A stretch of 64,000 nt of DNA from Niabella aurantiaca DSM 17617 (lineage in GTDB: Bacteria; Bacteroidota; Bacteroidia; Chitinophagales; Chitinophagaceae). This document shows, piece after piece, positions 18,683 to 27,621 of this stretch; position 1 is the first letter of the stretch; every line of letters starts with the position of its first letter. The stretch spans positions 778,945 through 842,944 of the forward strand of contig NZ_KB893625.1 in assembly GCF_000374125.1 (NCBI RefSeq). Direction: 5' to 3'. The position numbers were made by a program, and so were the translations under genes. The notes beneath the pieces are model-generated. The model was not told the DNA's origin, searched no databases, and saw only the letters and a program-made list of their open reading frames with translations.

Positions 18683-18708
18683 GGGACCCGGAAAATCTGC
18701 GATCGGTA

Positions 18709-18745
18709 AAACCCGGTTCCGGCATGCCGGAACCGGGTTTCTTTA
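18709..18745 (+). terminator. Strong palindromic terminator between the two symporters
   Basis: A perfect 32-base palindrome (16-base arms starting AAACCCGGTTCC) ends in TTT and is followed by CTTT. It lies 27 bases after the copy 1 stop and should end or attenuate the araBDA-symporter transcript. Confidence 0.85.
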
Positions 18746-18822
18746 TTAAAAATTCCCGTCAATCGCGTTAAAAACAATATATTTAGTACTTCTTTTTCTG
18801 TTAAACGAAAAAAAATGTACAT

Positions 18823-20502
18823 ATGAAAGGTTCAGATTACCTGGTGTTCTTCATTTATTTTATCGTAGTAGCCTCCTACGGGTACTGGGTGTACCGGAAA
18901 AAGAGGCAGGAGAGCGTTTCGGCATCGCATGATTATTTTCTTGCCGAAGGTTCGCTTACCTGGTGGGCTATTGGCGCTTCGCTGATCGCTTCCAACATCT
19001 CCGCGGAGCAGATGATCGGGATGAGCGGTTCGGGATTCAAGCTGGGGCTGGCTATTTCGGCCTACGAATGGATGGCCGCGGCCACATTGATCATCGTGGC
19101 GATCTTTTTTATGCCGGTATATCTGAAGAACAAGATCTTTACCATGCCGCAGTTCCTGAGCCAGCGGTACAATTCCAAAGTGGCCATGATCATGGCGGTG
19201 TTCTGGCTGATGCTGTATATTGTGGTAAACCTCATGTCCATCCTTTACCTGGGAGCCCTGGCCATCAGCGGTATTTCGGGGATCAATATCACGTTCTGCA
19301 TCCTGGCGCTGGCCATTTTTGCGATCGTCATTACCCTTGGAGGCATGAAGGTGATCGGATTTACCGATGTGATCCAGGTATTTTTCCTGGTGCTGGGCGG
19401 ATTGGTGGCTACCTATATCGCATTAAATCTGATTTCCGGCGGTAAGGGTATTGGTGCCGGTTTTAGTATGTTGCAATCAAAAGCATCCGAACATTTTCAC
19501 CTGATCTTTAAGAAAGACAATCCCAATTATATCGATCTGCCCGGGCTAAGCGTTCTGATCGGCGGTATGTGGATCGCCAACCTCAGTTACTGGGGCTGCA
19601 ACCAGTATATCACACAGCGGGCGTTAGGCGCCTCGTTGCCCGTGGCCCGCAAAGGCCTGTTGTTTGCCGCGTTTTTAAAAATGCTGATGCCCATCATCGT
19701 GGTGCTGCCGGGTATTGCCGTATATTATATTGTAAAAGAGAACCTGGGCGGGATCACACCGGATCAGCTGCTCACGGCCTCGGGCGTTCAGGATCCCAAC
19801 AAAGCCTATCCTGCATTGATAACCTTGCTGCCGTCAGGTCTTAAAGGATTGTCGTTTGCGGCGCTGACGGCAGCCATTGTGGCCTCCCTGGCGGGTAAGG
19901 CCAATAGTATTGCTACTATCTTTACGCTGGATATTTATAAGAAAGTATTCAATGCCAATGCCAGTGAGCGCAACCTGGTGAATGTGGGAAAGATCTCGGT
20001 AATCGTTTCCATGCTGTTTGCGGTATTGCTTTCCCTGATCGTTGGCGATGCCCTCATGGGCGAAGGCAAGCAGGGGTTCCAGTATATCCAGGAGTATACC
20101 GGTTTTGTATCGCCGGGTATTTTTGCCATGTTCATCTTTGGTTTCTTCTGGAAGAAGACCACTTCCAGCGCCGCGTTGTTTGCCACGATCGGGGGCTTTA
20201 TCGCATCCGTGCTGCTGAAGTTTTTGCCGGGTTGGGTCGATCTGTCTGCCCTGCACCAGTTTGGCTGGTCCGTCCAGAATGCAGCTGGTATTTACGAAAT
20301 TCCGTTTATGGACCGGATGGTGATTGTATTTCTGATATGCACCCTCGGTATGTACCTGATCAGTATGTATGAGCACAAAAAAGGCGTGGTCACAAAAGGC
20401 CTGGAAGTGGATACCGGTATGTTTAAGACTTCCACCGGTTTTGCCGTAGGATCCCTCATCATTGTGGCTATGCTGGTGGCATTGTATTCCGCGTACTGGT
20501 AA
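18823..20502 (+). CDS. Sodium/sugar symporter (SSS family), copy 2
   Basis: This 559-residue paralogue of the preceding transporter keeps the same topology and many identical blocks (V-A-S-Y-G-Y-W-V-Y-R-K-K, S-N-I-S-A-E-Q, N-Y-W-G-C-N-Q versus S-Y-W-G-C-N-Q, L-A-A-L-T-A-A-I-V-A-S-L-A-G-K with minor changes). Divergence concentrates in the loop after helix 5, around residues 200-225, and in the segment after helix 7. This fits a tandem duplication followed by a change in substrate or affinity. It is separated from copy 1 by a strong terminator and has its own terminator, so it may be expressed independently. The sugar is not determined. Confidence 0.92.
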   Translation: MKGSDYLVFFIYFIVVASYGYWVYRKKRQESVSASHDYFLAEGSLTWWAIGASLIASNISAEQMIGMSGSGFKLGLAISAYEWMAAATLIIVAIFFMPVYLKNKIFTMPQFLSQRYNSKVAMIMAVFWLMLYIVVNLMSILYLGALAISGISGINITFCILALAIFAIVITLGGMKVIGFTDVIQVFFLVLGGLVATYIALNLISGGKGIGAGFSMLQSKASEHFHLIFKKDNPNYIDLPGLSVLIGGMWIANLSYWGCNQYITQRALGASLPVARKGLLFAAFLKMLMPIIVVLPGIAVYYIVKENLGGITPDQLLTASGVQDPNKAYPALITLLPSGLKGLSFAALTAAIVASLAGKANSIATIFTLDIYKKVFNANASERNLVNVGKISVIVSMLFAVLLSLIVGDALMGEGKQGFQYIQEYTGFVSPGIFAMFIFGFFWKKTTSSAALFATIGGFIASVLLKFLPGWVDLSALHQFGWSVQNAAGIYEIPFMDRMVIVFLICTLGMYLISMYEHKKGVVTKGLEVDTGMFKTSTGFAVGSLIIVAMLVALYSAYW

Positions 20503-20530
20503 CCTTATTTTATTTTAGTTGTTTTAAATA

Positions 20531-20555
20531 AGAGCGGGTTTTCCCCGCTCTTTTT
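20531..20555 (+). terminator. Terminator after symporter copy 2
   Basis: AGAGCGGG, a short T-rich loop and CCCGCTCT, followed by TTTTT, 28 bases after the stop codon. This is a classic factor-independent terminator. Confidence 0.85.
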
Positions 20556-20566
20556 AATTTTGGACC

Positions 20567-21295
20567 ATGAACCACTATGAACAGATCGCTTTTTCAGAAA
20601 TGCGGCGCTGGCAATTCAATATGCAGCGTACCCCTGGGTTATTGAACCGGCTTTCAAAAAGAACGCAGGATAAGATCAATGCGCTGATCCCGGAGAAAGT
20701 GCATAAGGGGATCACTGTGGTGATCAAACAAATGATCCAGGCTGTTTTATTCGGCGCCAAACATACTACTGCCCGGCCTTTAAAAGATGCGGTATTTATA
20801 TTGCGGGAGCAGACGGCAAAAGAAAAAATAAAGTTCTACCGGAGTGCGGCTGCGGTGGAAGGGGGTGTAACCGGGGCCGGTGGTTTTTTAATGGGACTGG
20901 CAGATTTTCCGTTATTGCTGGCCCTCAAGCTGAAGCTGCTTTATGAGATCGCTTCGGTATATGGGTTTGATCTGAATGACTACCGGGAGCGGGTATATCT
21001 GCTGCATATTTTTGAGCTGGCCTTTTCGAGCACTGCCCACCGGAATGCGGTCTATCGAAAAATGGAGCACTGGAATACAAAGATGGAAGCGATGCCTGCG
21101 GATATATCCGGATTTGACTGGCGGCATTTTCAGCAGGAATACAGGGATTATATCGATCTCGCAAAAATGGCACAGCTATTGCCGGTGATAGGGGCGCCGG
21201 TGGGGTTTATTGCCAACTACAGGCTGGTACGGAAACTTGGGGTCACGGCCATGAACGCCTATCGCATGCGCCTCCTGGACGGGAGCAATGCGTAG
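20567..21295 (+). CDS. EcsC family protein
   Basis: This 242-residue protein of the EcsC family is named after a Bacillus gene beside an ABC exporter. The biochemical role of the family is unknown. The glycine-rich hydrophobic segment G-V-T-G-A-G-G-F-L-M-G-L-A-D-F-P (around 99-114) and a second one near P-V-I-G-A-P-V-G-F-I (around 205-215) are the conserved family parts and may associate with the membrane. The N-terminal 75 residues are amphipathic and basic. It starts right after the terminator of the symporter unit and is followed by a spacer of about 100 bases, so it appears to be a single-gene unit. Confidence 0.85.
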   Translation: MNHYEQIAFSEMRRWQFNMQRTPGLLNRLSKRTQDKINALIPEKVHKGITVVIKQMIQAVLFGAKHTTARPLKDAVFILREQTAKEKIKFYRSAAAVEGGVTGAGGFLMGLADFPLLLALKLKLLYEIASVYGFDLNDYRERVYLLHIFELAFSSTAHRNAVYRKMEHWNTKMEAMPADISGFDWRHFQQEYRDYIDLAKMAQLLPVIGAPVGFIANYRLVRKLGVTAMNAYRMRLLDGSNA

Positions 21296-21398
21296 CCCGG
21301 TCTGGGCGGCTTACCGGATTATGTTTAGGATATTTTAACAGGGGTGTAAACGGCCGCTGTCGTTTTTGAAGCCTATCTTTATGATTGAACAGTTTAGT

Positions 21399-22445
21399 AT
21401 GACAAAACGATTTTATTGTATTCATGTTTTTTTGATTGGATTTTTTGCAATAGCCTGTACGGCCTCCGGCTCCCAGGAAAAAGAAGCTTCGGTTACGCCT
21501 GTGCCGGTGAAGGCGGTGGCACCGGATACGACCCGTACAGAACCCGAAACGCCGGCCGTGGCTGCTCTTGACACGGCGGAGTATGACAAACGGATGCGGG
21601 CGATCGCAAACGGGGATTCCACGGGACGCTGGCCGGTAAAAGCGCCCTATCCGTTACCGGGAGCGGTTTTTCCGTTCAATCGCGTCATTGCCTATTATGG
21701 AAACCTGTTCTCTAAAGGGATGGGCATTTTGGGTGAGTTGCCCAAAAAAGAAATGCTCCGTAAATTAAAGGGGGAGGTGGCAAAATGGGAAAAGGCGGAC
21801 CCGGGCACTCCCGTATTGCCCGCCCTGCATTATATCGCCGTTACGGCACAGGGCAGCCCCGGAAGGGATGGTAAATACCGGCTGCGGATGCCTTTTCACC
21901 AGATCGATACCATTCTTAAATGGTCAAAAGAGATCGGTGCATTAACGTTCGTTGATATACAGGTGGGGCAGAGCACACTGCAGGAGGAGCTTCCGCGGTT
22001 TGAAAAGTATTTCAGGCTGCCGGATTTTCATTTAGGGATCGATCCTGAATTTTCCATGAAGAACGGGGATGCCCCCGGCAGCAAGATCGGAACGTTCAGT
22101 GCCGGCGATATCAATTATACCATTGACTATCTCGCGGAAATTGTGCGGGAAAATAAATTGCCTCCCAAAATACTGGTGGTGCATCGCTTTACCAACGATA
22201 TGGTAACGGGGTACAAAAACATCAAGAAGGTTCCGGAAGTACAGGTAGTGATCGATATGGACGGCTGGGGCAGCAAGGCTTTAAAGACCGGAACGTACAA
22301 TAGTTTTGTGTACCGGCAACCGGTACAGTTTACAGGGTTTAAGCTCTTTTATAAGAACGACCTGAAACGCGGCAGCACCGGCTTGTTTGAGCCGGGGGAG
22401 TTACTGCTGTTCAAACCCAAACCGGTGTACATTCAATACCAGTAG
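21399..22445 (+). CDS. Putative lipoprotein of unknown function
   Basis: The 348-residue product begins with a basic N terminus, a hydrophobic core and a lipobox ending F-A-I-A-C20, so it should be lipid-anchored. Upstream ATG and TTG codons are in frame, but this ATG gives the best lipoprotein signal. After a Pro/Thr/Glu-rich linker the domain begins near residue 60 with a P-L-P-G-A-V-F-P-F-N segment. It has alternating strands and helices with F-V-D-I-Q-V-G, H-L-G-I-D-P-E-F, I-L-V-V-H-R-F and V-I-D-M-D-G-W-G at strand ends. That pattern suggests a TIM-barrel-like fold, possibly a hydrolase, but I recognise no characterised family. It is convergent with the propeller gene across an inverted repeat. 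Confidence 0.75.
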   Translation: MTKRFYCIHVFLIGFFAIACTASGSQEKEASVTPVPVKAVAPDTTRTEPETPAVAALDTAEYDKRMRAIANGDSTGRWPVKAPYPLPGAVFPFNRVIAYYGNLFSKGMGILGELPKKEMLRKLKGEVAKWEKADPGTPVLPALHYIAVTAQGSPGRDGKYRLRMPFHQIDTILKWSKEIGALTFVDIQVGQSTLQEELPRFEKYFRLPDFHLGIDPEFSMKNGDAPGSKIGTFSAGDINYTIDYLAEIVRENKLPPKILVVHRFTNDMVTGYKNIKKVPEVQVVIDMDGWGSKALKTGTYNSFVYRQPVQFTGFKLFYKNDLKRGSTGLFEPGELLLFKPKPVYIQYQ

Positions 22446-22450
22446 AAGCG

Positions 22451-22491
22451 TACGATACCTGTTAGGTTTCTAAAATCTAACAGGCATCGTA
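22451..22491. terminator. Inverted repeat between convergent genes
   Basis: TACGAT-A-CCTGTTAG pairs with CTAACAGG-C-ATCGTA around an 11-base loop. It lies between two convergent stop codons 59 bases apart, as expected for a bidirectional terminator, although no strong T run follows. Confidence 0.55.
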
Positions 22492-22503
22492 TGCCCACTG
22501 AAA

Positions 22504-23331
22504 TCATTTGAATTCAAAAGCAACTACGCTGTAATTGTTAAACGTAGGCACATACATCGTTTTTGTTACAGGATCATAGGCAAGGTCTGCTGTATTCATG
22601 ATCCCCTGTACATCCAGCATTTTTTGCAGAGAGCCGGTTGGAGAGATATAATAGATGATGCCCGGCCAGCAGGTTACAATAAAATCACCATTACCGGCAG
22701 GTTCAAGCCCGTCGCCGCCCTGCTCCAGCCCGGAGGCGATCACCGTTTTGTTTTTATTCTTATCGACCTTCCACAGCTCTTTTCCCGCCAGTATATAAAG
22801 GTCGGTGCCCATTGCCTTCAGCCCATTGGCGCTGGTAGCTTTTTCGAGATACACCTCCGGCTCGTCCCCGGTTATCTTATAAACCTTGTTTTGCCGGGTA
22901 TCGGATACGTATACCGTTCCTTTTTTATCAACCGTTACATCGTTCAGGAAAACCGATCCGGGAACAGGGATCGTCTTTACGACTTTTGATGCTTTTACAT
23001 CAATGACCACCACATCGGTAATGTCCGCAACATATAAAAACCGCTTGTGCAGCGCCATTCCCTTGGGCGCATTCAGGCCGGCAATCCAGTTGAGGTCCTT
23101 TACCTTCCCGTTTTTATAAATGATGCCGACGCCGCCCTTGCCATCTTTTTCATTTCCATTCCCGTCGATCAGGGACACATAAAGTTCGTTCCTGTGCGGA
23201 ACGGGCAAAACAGATTCGGGAACAGGTATGGAATCGGTGGTTCTCCACTGCTCAACAATGGTATGCTGCCCGTAACCGGTTACCGAAGCCATCAGGGCCA
23301 GTGCAGATATAAAAACAGATATGCGTTTCAT
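22504..23331 (-). CDS. Secreted SMP-30/NHL-like beta-propeller protein
   Basis: This 275-residue protein has a clear signal peptide (cleavage near T-G-Y-G-Q). Repeated four-stranded blades carry the motifs L-Y-V-A-D-I, V-Y-V-S-D-T-R-Q-N-K-V-Y and L-Y-I-L-A-G, as in SMP-30/gluconolactonase and NHL-type propellers. A lactonase function would need a specific set of metal ligands (Glu, Asn, Asp) that I cannot assign confidently, so a binding or scaffold role is equally possible. It is a single gene on the minus strand, 167 bases away from the antiporter. Confidence 0.75.
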   Translation of the reverse strand: MKRISVFISALALMASVTGYGQHTIVEQWRTTDSIPVPESVLPVPHRNELYVSLIDGNGNEKDGKGGVGIIYKNGKVKDLNWIAGLNAPKGMALHKRFLYVADITDVVVIDVKASKVVKTIPVPGSVFLNDVTVDKKGTVYVSDTRQNKVYKITGDEPEVYLEKATSANGLKAMGTDLYILAGKELWKVDKNKNKTVIASGLEQGGDGLEPAGNGDFIVTCWPGIIYYISPTGSLQKMLDVQGIMNTADLAYDPVTKTMYVPTFNNYSVVAFEFK

Positions 23332-23498
23332 TTTTTATGGTTGTTCGGGTGAAGGTAGCAAAAAAAAGCGATCGGGAGGAGTGCTTCCGGTGAGCGCGTA
23401 AAGTTACAGTCGCTGGTCCGCAGATTGATATATGAACACCTGCAGCATCAAAGAATGTTGGCATGCTGTCGGGATCCGCTACGATCCCGGAACGGCGC

Positions 23499-25655
23499 TC
23501 ATTCATGTTTATCCCGTGTGAAGATCCTTCCGATATCTTTGCCAAGGCCCTCGAGATCCACCGTTGGATTGAGGAAATCATGATCGCTGACATAAAAGTC
23601 ATCAGCCTCTGCCGGTTTCACCTGTATCGGGTAAATGAGGAGAAAATTGTTCGACCTGAAGTAGCGGTCGAGGTAGGTGAAGATCCTGTCCATATGCTGA
23701 TTGTAGGAAGGGTATTGGGGACGGCTCAGCACAAAGGTGATGAGGTCATTTTTATCCGCTTCGCGCGACAGGATCAGGATATCTTCCCAATTGGTAAATT
23801 CATAAAAATGATAGGAGATAGGGTTCTTCTCATTCAGGTTGTACAGGAGAGGCTCTATGTTTTTTGCGGCAAAGAATTTTACCCCGCCGCCACAATGTTT
23901 GGCCAGCGTCCACAGGTTCGATAACCAATAGAAAAAGCCCGTTTCCCGTTCCGCATTTTTGGGAATGACGATGATGTTGTTCTTAATGGTAGATAAGGGC
24001 TGCACGGGATTGTAAACGTAGGTGGTTATTTTTTCGTTTTCAAGGATCCCGTTGATCAGGGCAAAGCTTTTGACGGAATTGTAAGGCTTGGTGCTGTAGC
24101 CCAGGATCAGATCGGTTATTTTGTTGGCCTTAAGCTCGCCGGTGATCCCGTTGGTGATGTTATCGTCATAGCGGATGATGTCGTGCACTTTGACGTCTGC
24201 GGAAGCGCCAGTTTGTACGGCCAGTTCCAGCATCTTTTTCCCGGCTTTGTCGGACTCGTCAGGCGCGTCGTGCTTGTTAATGATGTTAAGGGCATATACC
24301 TGGTCGGTATTGGCGGATGTTTTAATAGAGAGCGCCAGCTGAACCAGGTGCTCTGTTTTTTCCAGGGCATTGATGGCGATCATTATTTTTTCTCCTTCAT
24401 CATCTCCGGTGGCGGCATCGTCCGTTTGTACCGCGGTTTCTTTGGCCAGCTCCTGCCCGCCTTTCTGAGCGGTGAGCGAGGCTATGGTACAGGTAATGAG
24501 GATCACCAGGATCGATCCGTTAAGCACGGCTTCATTGAGCAGGCGGATGGGCTCCCCGTCCGGCGTTTCGGATATAATGATGTTATAGCCAACCATTACC
24601 GCCGCCAGGGTAGCGGCTGCCTGCGCAATGCTGAGACCAAAGATCACCTGCAGCTGGTGCTTGTTGAGGCGGAATGTTTTGGTGGTGGCCCAGGCGGCCA
24701 GGTATTTGGCAACGATCACGCCCACCGTCAGCACCGCTGCTACCTTAATGGTTTCAATATCTTTTACAAACGCTTTAAAATCGATCAGCATGCCCACGCT
24801 GATCAAAAAGAAAGGAATGAAGAGCGCATTGCCTACGAACTCCACACGGTTCATCAGCGGCGATGTGGCAGGGATCAGCCGGTTGAGTGCCAGCCCCGCA
24901 AGGAACGCGCCAATGATGCCCTCCACACCGGCCAGCTCGGCCAGCACGGCACCCAGGTAAACCATCACCAGTACAAAAATGAACTGCGAGATCTTATCCG
25001 GAACTTTTTTAAAGAACCACCTGCCGATAATGGGGAACAGGAACAGCACGATAAATCCGAAAGCAAGAATGGAAAGCGTCAGCCGCAGCCAGAACGCGGT
25101 ATTCACCTGGCCTTTGGTCATGCCTACAATTACGGCCAGTACCAGCAGGGCCAGGGTATCGGTGATCATCGTGCCGCCTACGGTGATGTTCACCGATTTG
25201 TCCTTTGCAACACCAAGCTTGCTGAGGATCGGGTAGGCGAGGAGCGTGTGCGACGAGATCAGGCTGCCCAGCAGGATGGAGGTCATCCAGTTAAAATGCA
25301 GCAGGTAATAGCTGGCAAGTGTGCCAATGATCATAGGGATGGTAAACGTGTACATCCCAAAAGTGATGCTCTTCCACTTGTTCTTTTTGAATTCGATCAG
25401 GTCGATTTCCAGCCCGGCCAGGAACATGATATAGAGCAGCCCCGTTGTGCCGGAAACCACAATGCTGCTGTCGCGGTCCAGTAACCCGAACCCATTGGGC
25501 CCGGTCAGCGCTCCGGCGATGATCAGCCCGATCAGGTGCGGGATCTTCAGCTTGTTCAGCAGGATGGGCGCCAGCAGCACAATGATGATCACGATCAGGT
25601 ATTTTAAGATAGGATCGGTGACGGGGAGGGTAGCTTCTGCGATATTTAACAGCAT
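23499..25655 (-). CDS. CPA2-family cation/proton antiporter with C-terminal USP-like domains
   Basis: The 718-residue protein has about 12 membrane helices in the first 400 residues, with the antiporter features L-I-I-A-G-A-L-T-G-P-N-G-F-G-L-L, F-L-A-G-L-E-I-D and G-A-F-L-A-G-L-A-L-N-R-L-I-P. The cytoplasmic half (about 425-718) contains two universal-stress-protein-like folds, starting with K-I-M-I-A-I-N and I-I-V-I-P-K-N-A-E-R. It probably exchanges Na+ or K+ for protons and is regulated by nucleotide binding in the tail. A long reading frame exists on the opposite strand within it, but it is a shadow. A small lipoprotein gene lies upstream on the same strand (24-base gap), so both may share a transcript. 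Confidence 0.92.
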   Translation of the reverse strand: MLLNIAEATLPVTDPILKYLIVIIIVLLAPILLNKLKIPHLIGLIIAGALTGPNGFGLLDRDSSIVVSGTTGLLYIMFLAGLEIDLIEFKKNKWKSITFGMYTFTIPMIIGTLASYYLLHFNWMTSILLGSLISSHTLLAYPILSKLGVAKDKSVNITVGGTMITDTLALLVLAVIVGMTKGQVNTAFWLRLTLSILAFGFIVLFLFPIIGRWFFKKVPDKISQFIFVLVMVYLGAVLAELAGVEGIIGAFLAGLALNRLIPATSPLMNRVEFVGNALFIPFFLISVGMLIDFKAFVKDIETIKVAAVLTVGVIVAKYLAAWATTKTFRLNKHQLQVIFGLSIAQAAATLAAVMVGYNIIISETPDGEPIRLLNEAVLNGSILVILITCTIASLTAQKGGQELAKETAVQTDDAATGDDEGEKIMIAINALEKTEHLVQLALSIKTSANTDQVYALNIINKHDAPDESDKAGKKMLELAVQTGASADVKVHDIIRYDDNITNGITGELKANKITDLILGYSTKPYNSVKSFALINGILENEKITTYVYNPVQPLSTIKNNIIVIPKNAERETGFFYWLSNLWTLAKHCGGGVKFFAAKNIEPLLYNLNEKNPISYHFYEFTNWEDILILSREADKNDLITFVLSRPQYPSYNQHMDRIFTYLDRYFRSNNFLLIYPIQVKPAEADDFYVSDHDFLNPTVDLEGLGKDIGRIFTRDKHE

Positions 25656-25679
25656 ATCGGGTATAAATTGGGTAAGGAA

Positions 25680-26267
25680 TTATTGATTCTTTGACCGTTC
25701 CATATCTACCTTGAAGATGGTTTCACAGCCATCGGATTGGGTGATCAGCCGCTGACCGCTCATCTTGTTGAGCTGATCCACCTTCAGCTCTACCTGCATC
25801 AGGGCCGCAGACCGTGAGGTCTCGGCTTCAGGGGTAGAAAGTTTCAAGCCATTACTGGTAAACGTACCGGTGTAGATGCGGATCAGCTTATTGCCCTGCA
25901 TGGCGCGGATCGAAACAACGGTGCCGCTCCCGCCGAGCAGCCAGTTCTCCTTCCGGATATCACCTACGGCGGAGCCCGTGCAGTTGGTTTGCGTACAAAC
26001 CATGGTCACGTTCCAGCTTCCGGCAAGAGAGTCCGGCAGGGGAATGCCCGGCTCTGCGATCATCCGGCTTGCGGAATCCATTTTGGCCGCATATTTTCTT
26101 ACACTGTCTTCCATCAGCCGGATCTCTTTTTCCTTGAGCATCACCGCCTGCTCGCGCAGGTTCAGGGCCTGCTCCCGCTCATCCAGCTGTTTTCGCCGTT
26201 CTTCAAAGCCACAGCCATACAGGCAGAGCAGGGATAAAAAAAGCCCGGTTATCATTGGTTGCTTCAT
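25680..26267 (-). CDS. Lipoprotein with coiled-coil N terminus
   Basis: The 195-residue product starts M-K-Q-P-M-I-T-G-L-F and has a lipobox ending L-Y-G-C, giving a lipidated cysteine near residue 19. Residues 22-65 form a highly charged heptad-like coiled coil (E-R-R-K-Q-L-D-E-R-E-Q-A-L). A compact C-terminal beta domain follows that includes G-S-W-N-V-T-M-V-C and a few cysteines which may pair. No characterised family is recognised. It precedes the antiporter on the same strand by 24 bases, so a joint envelope-stress role is possible but only inferred. Confidence 0.7.
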   Translation of the reverse strand: MKQPMITGLFLSLLCLYGCGFEERRKQLDEREQALNLREQAVMLKEKEIRLMEDSVRKYAAKMDSASRMIAEPGIPLPDSLAGSWNVTMVCTQTNCTGSAVGDIRKENWLLGGSGTVVSIRAMQGNKLIRIYTGTFTSNGLKLSTPEAETSRSAALMQVELKVDQLNKMSGQRLITQSDGCETIFKVDMERSKNQ

Positions 26268-26297
26268 AATCATATACATTGAGGTGAGATCACGCTA

Positions 26298-26313
26298 AGA
26301 TATAAAAATATCT
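26298..26313. promoter_or_regulatory. Dyad upstream of the coiled-coil lipoprotein gene
   Basis: AGATAT, four A, ATATCT form a perfect inverted repeat 31 bases upstream of the start at 26267. Its position suits an operator or promoter-overlapping site. Confidence 0.3.
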
Positions 26314-26843
26314 ATAAACGGCGGGGTATTGCAAAGGAGGGGGTATCGCCTTCTTATTCCTGGGATGATGGCGGTTACGCGGATCAGAAAAATAGGACGC
26401 ACCCGAAAAGGAAGAAGGACGAACGTATCAACCACCCGTATCGCCTTCTTCCGGTGCATTCAGCCCTGGGTTGCGATCGTGCACCGGATGTGCTGGTGCT
26501 GCGGGCTGTTTGTGTGGCCCGTAAATATTCCATTAAGCTGGAAGCAACTTGATCCGGCACAATGACAACCTGCTGAGTCATTATTGTTTTTTCCAGGTAA
26601 AACCTGTTGTGTCACTTTCTTATATCAATAGAAGAATGAGTTTGTTACCCCTGTTCCTTTCGGGGATGCCGGGGCCTCGGGTATCGCTGATCGACCGGCT
26701 TGTTGCGGTTCATTTTTTTTATTTCATAGCCTGTTTTTCAATGGCCCGAAGGGCATCACCGGTTATTGACCCCAGGCTTCTGCGTCCCTGGCGTATCCCT
26801 GTGTGCTTGGCGGCTCAAATCTTACTGCGAGGTTCGCGAAGGC
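26314..26843. other. Spacer without a supported gene
   Basis: About 530 bases between the lipoprotein gene and the SDR gene. Several short frames are open on both strands, but none has a plausible start, family resemblance or normal composition. The best is a stop-bounded plus-strand frame, about 26335-26560, with a charged Lys/Arg-rich stretch but no ATG. No promoter, RNA or repeat is recognised with confidence. Confidence 0.5.
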
Positions 26844-27605
26844 TTACTCCGGCTGTATGCCCACACTGGTCCAGCCTCCGTCGATGACGAGGTGCTGCCC
26901 GTTGATATGCCGTGACCGTTCATGTACCAGGAATAGCGCGGCATGTGCAATGTCGGCTACCGTAGCCGGCCGGCCCCCGGGAGTGATCTTTTTCCAGGCG
27001 GCTTCATAATTTTTATCGGTGGTGGTGCGTTCGGTAAGTGTAGCCCCGGGGGCAATGGAGTTGATATTAATACCGTATTCCGAAAGCTCGATGACCAGGT
27101 TGCGCGCCAGCATTTCCAGCGCTGCCTTGCTCATTCCGTAAGCCACCAGTCCCTTATGGGCCAGGTGACCGGTAACTGAAGACATGAACAAAATAGAGCC
27201 GCCGCTGCCTTGTTGTCGCATCAGGCGTGCTGCGGCCTGCGCCAAAAAAAAGGAGCCGCCCAGGTTCACCTGCATCACCTTGTAAAAATCTTCAGGCGTG
27301 TAATCTAAAAACGCTCCGAATAATGTAATGCCTGCATTGGCGATGAGGATGTCCAGCCGGCCAAACCGGGTATGGGCTTCAAGCACCAGTTGCTGAATAA
27401 CGCCTGTTTCACTGCAGTCGCCGGGAAGCGCATGGGTGCTGCCGGGATAGAGCTGGTTGATGGCACCGGTGGCTTTCAATGCCAGGTCTGCATCGATATC
27501 GTTCAATACAACGCGGGCGCCGTTCGCTGCCAGCTGCCGGCAAATTTCAAAACCAATACCTTGCCCGGCCCCGGTTACGATTGCTGTTTTGTTCGTAAAA
27601 TCCAT
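26844..27605 (-). CDS. SDR-family NAD(P)-dependent oxidoreductase
   Basis: This 253-residue classical short-chain dehydrogenase has the cofactor loop T-G-A-G-Q-G-I-G (about 10-17), an N-A-G motif (about 86-88), catalytic Ser in M-S-S-V-T-G and the Y-G-M-S-K catalytic pair (about 151-155). It ends with D-G-G-W. The upstream frame is open, but the ATG at 27605 gives the standard N terminus. It lies 16 bases after a sugar-acid dehydratase gene in the same direction, so the two probably form a small operon oxidising a sugar or sugar acid. The substrate is not determined. Candidates are an aldose or a uronate derivative. Confidence 0.9.
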   Translation of the reverse strand: MDFTNKTAIVTGAGQGIGFEICRQLAANGARVVLNDIDADLALKATGAINQLYPGSTHALPGDCSETGVIQQLVLEAHTRFGRLDILIANAGITLFGAFLDYTPEDFYKVMQVNLGGSFFLAQAAARLMRQQGSGGSILFMSSVTGHLAHKGLVAYGMSKAALEMLARNLVIELSEYGININSIAPGATLTERTTTDKNYEAAWKKITPGGRPATVADIAHAALFLVHERSRHINGQHLVIDGGWTSVGIQPE

Positions 27606-27621
27606 GTTGTGTTTTTGTACA

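Noticed and set aside
24183-25484. A 433-codon open frame on the plus strand inside the antiporter gene
   Set aside because: It is the exact antisense of a well-conserved membrane protein, has a composition rich in Gln, His, Arg and Gly with no family motifs, and no promoter. It is a shadow frame created by the codon use of the real gene.
26329-26565. Short frames on both strands in the 26.3-26.8 kb spacer
   Set aside because: No family similarity, odd composition and no conserved start; possible remnants cannot be told from chance.
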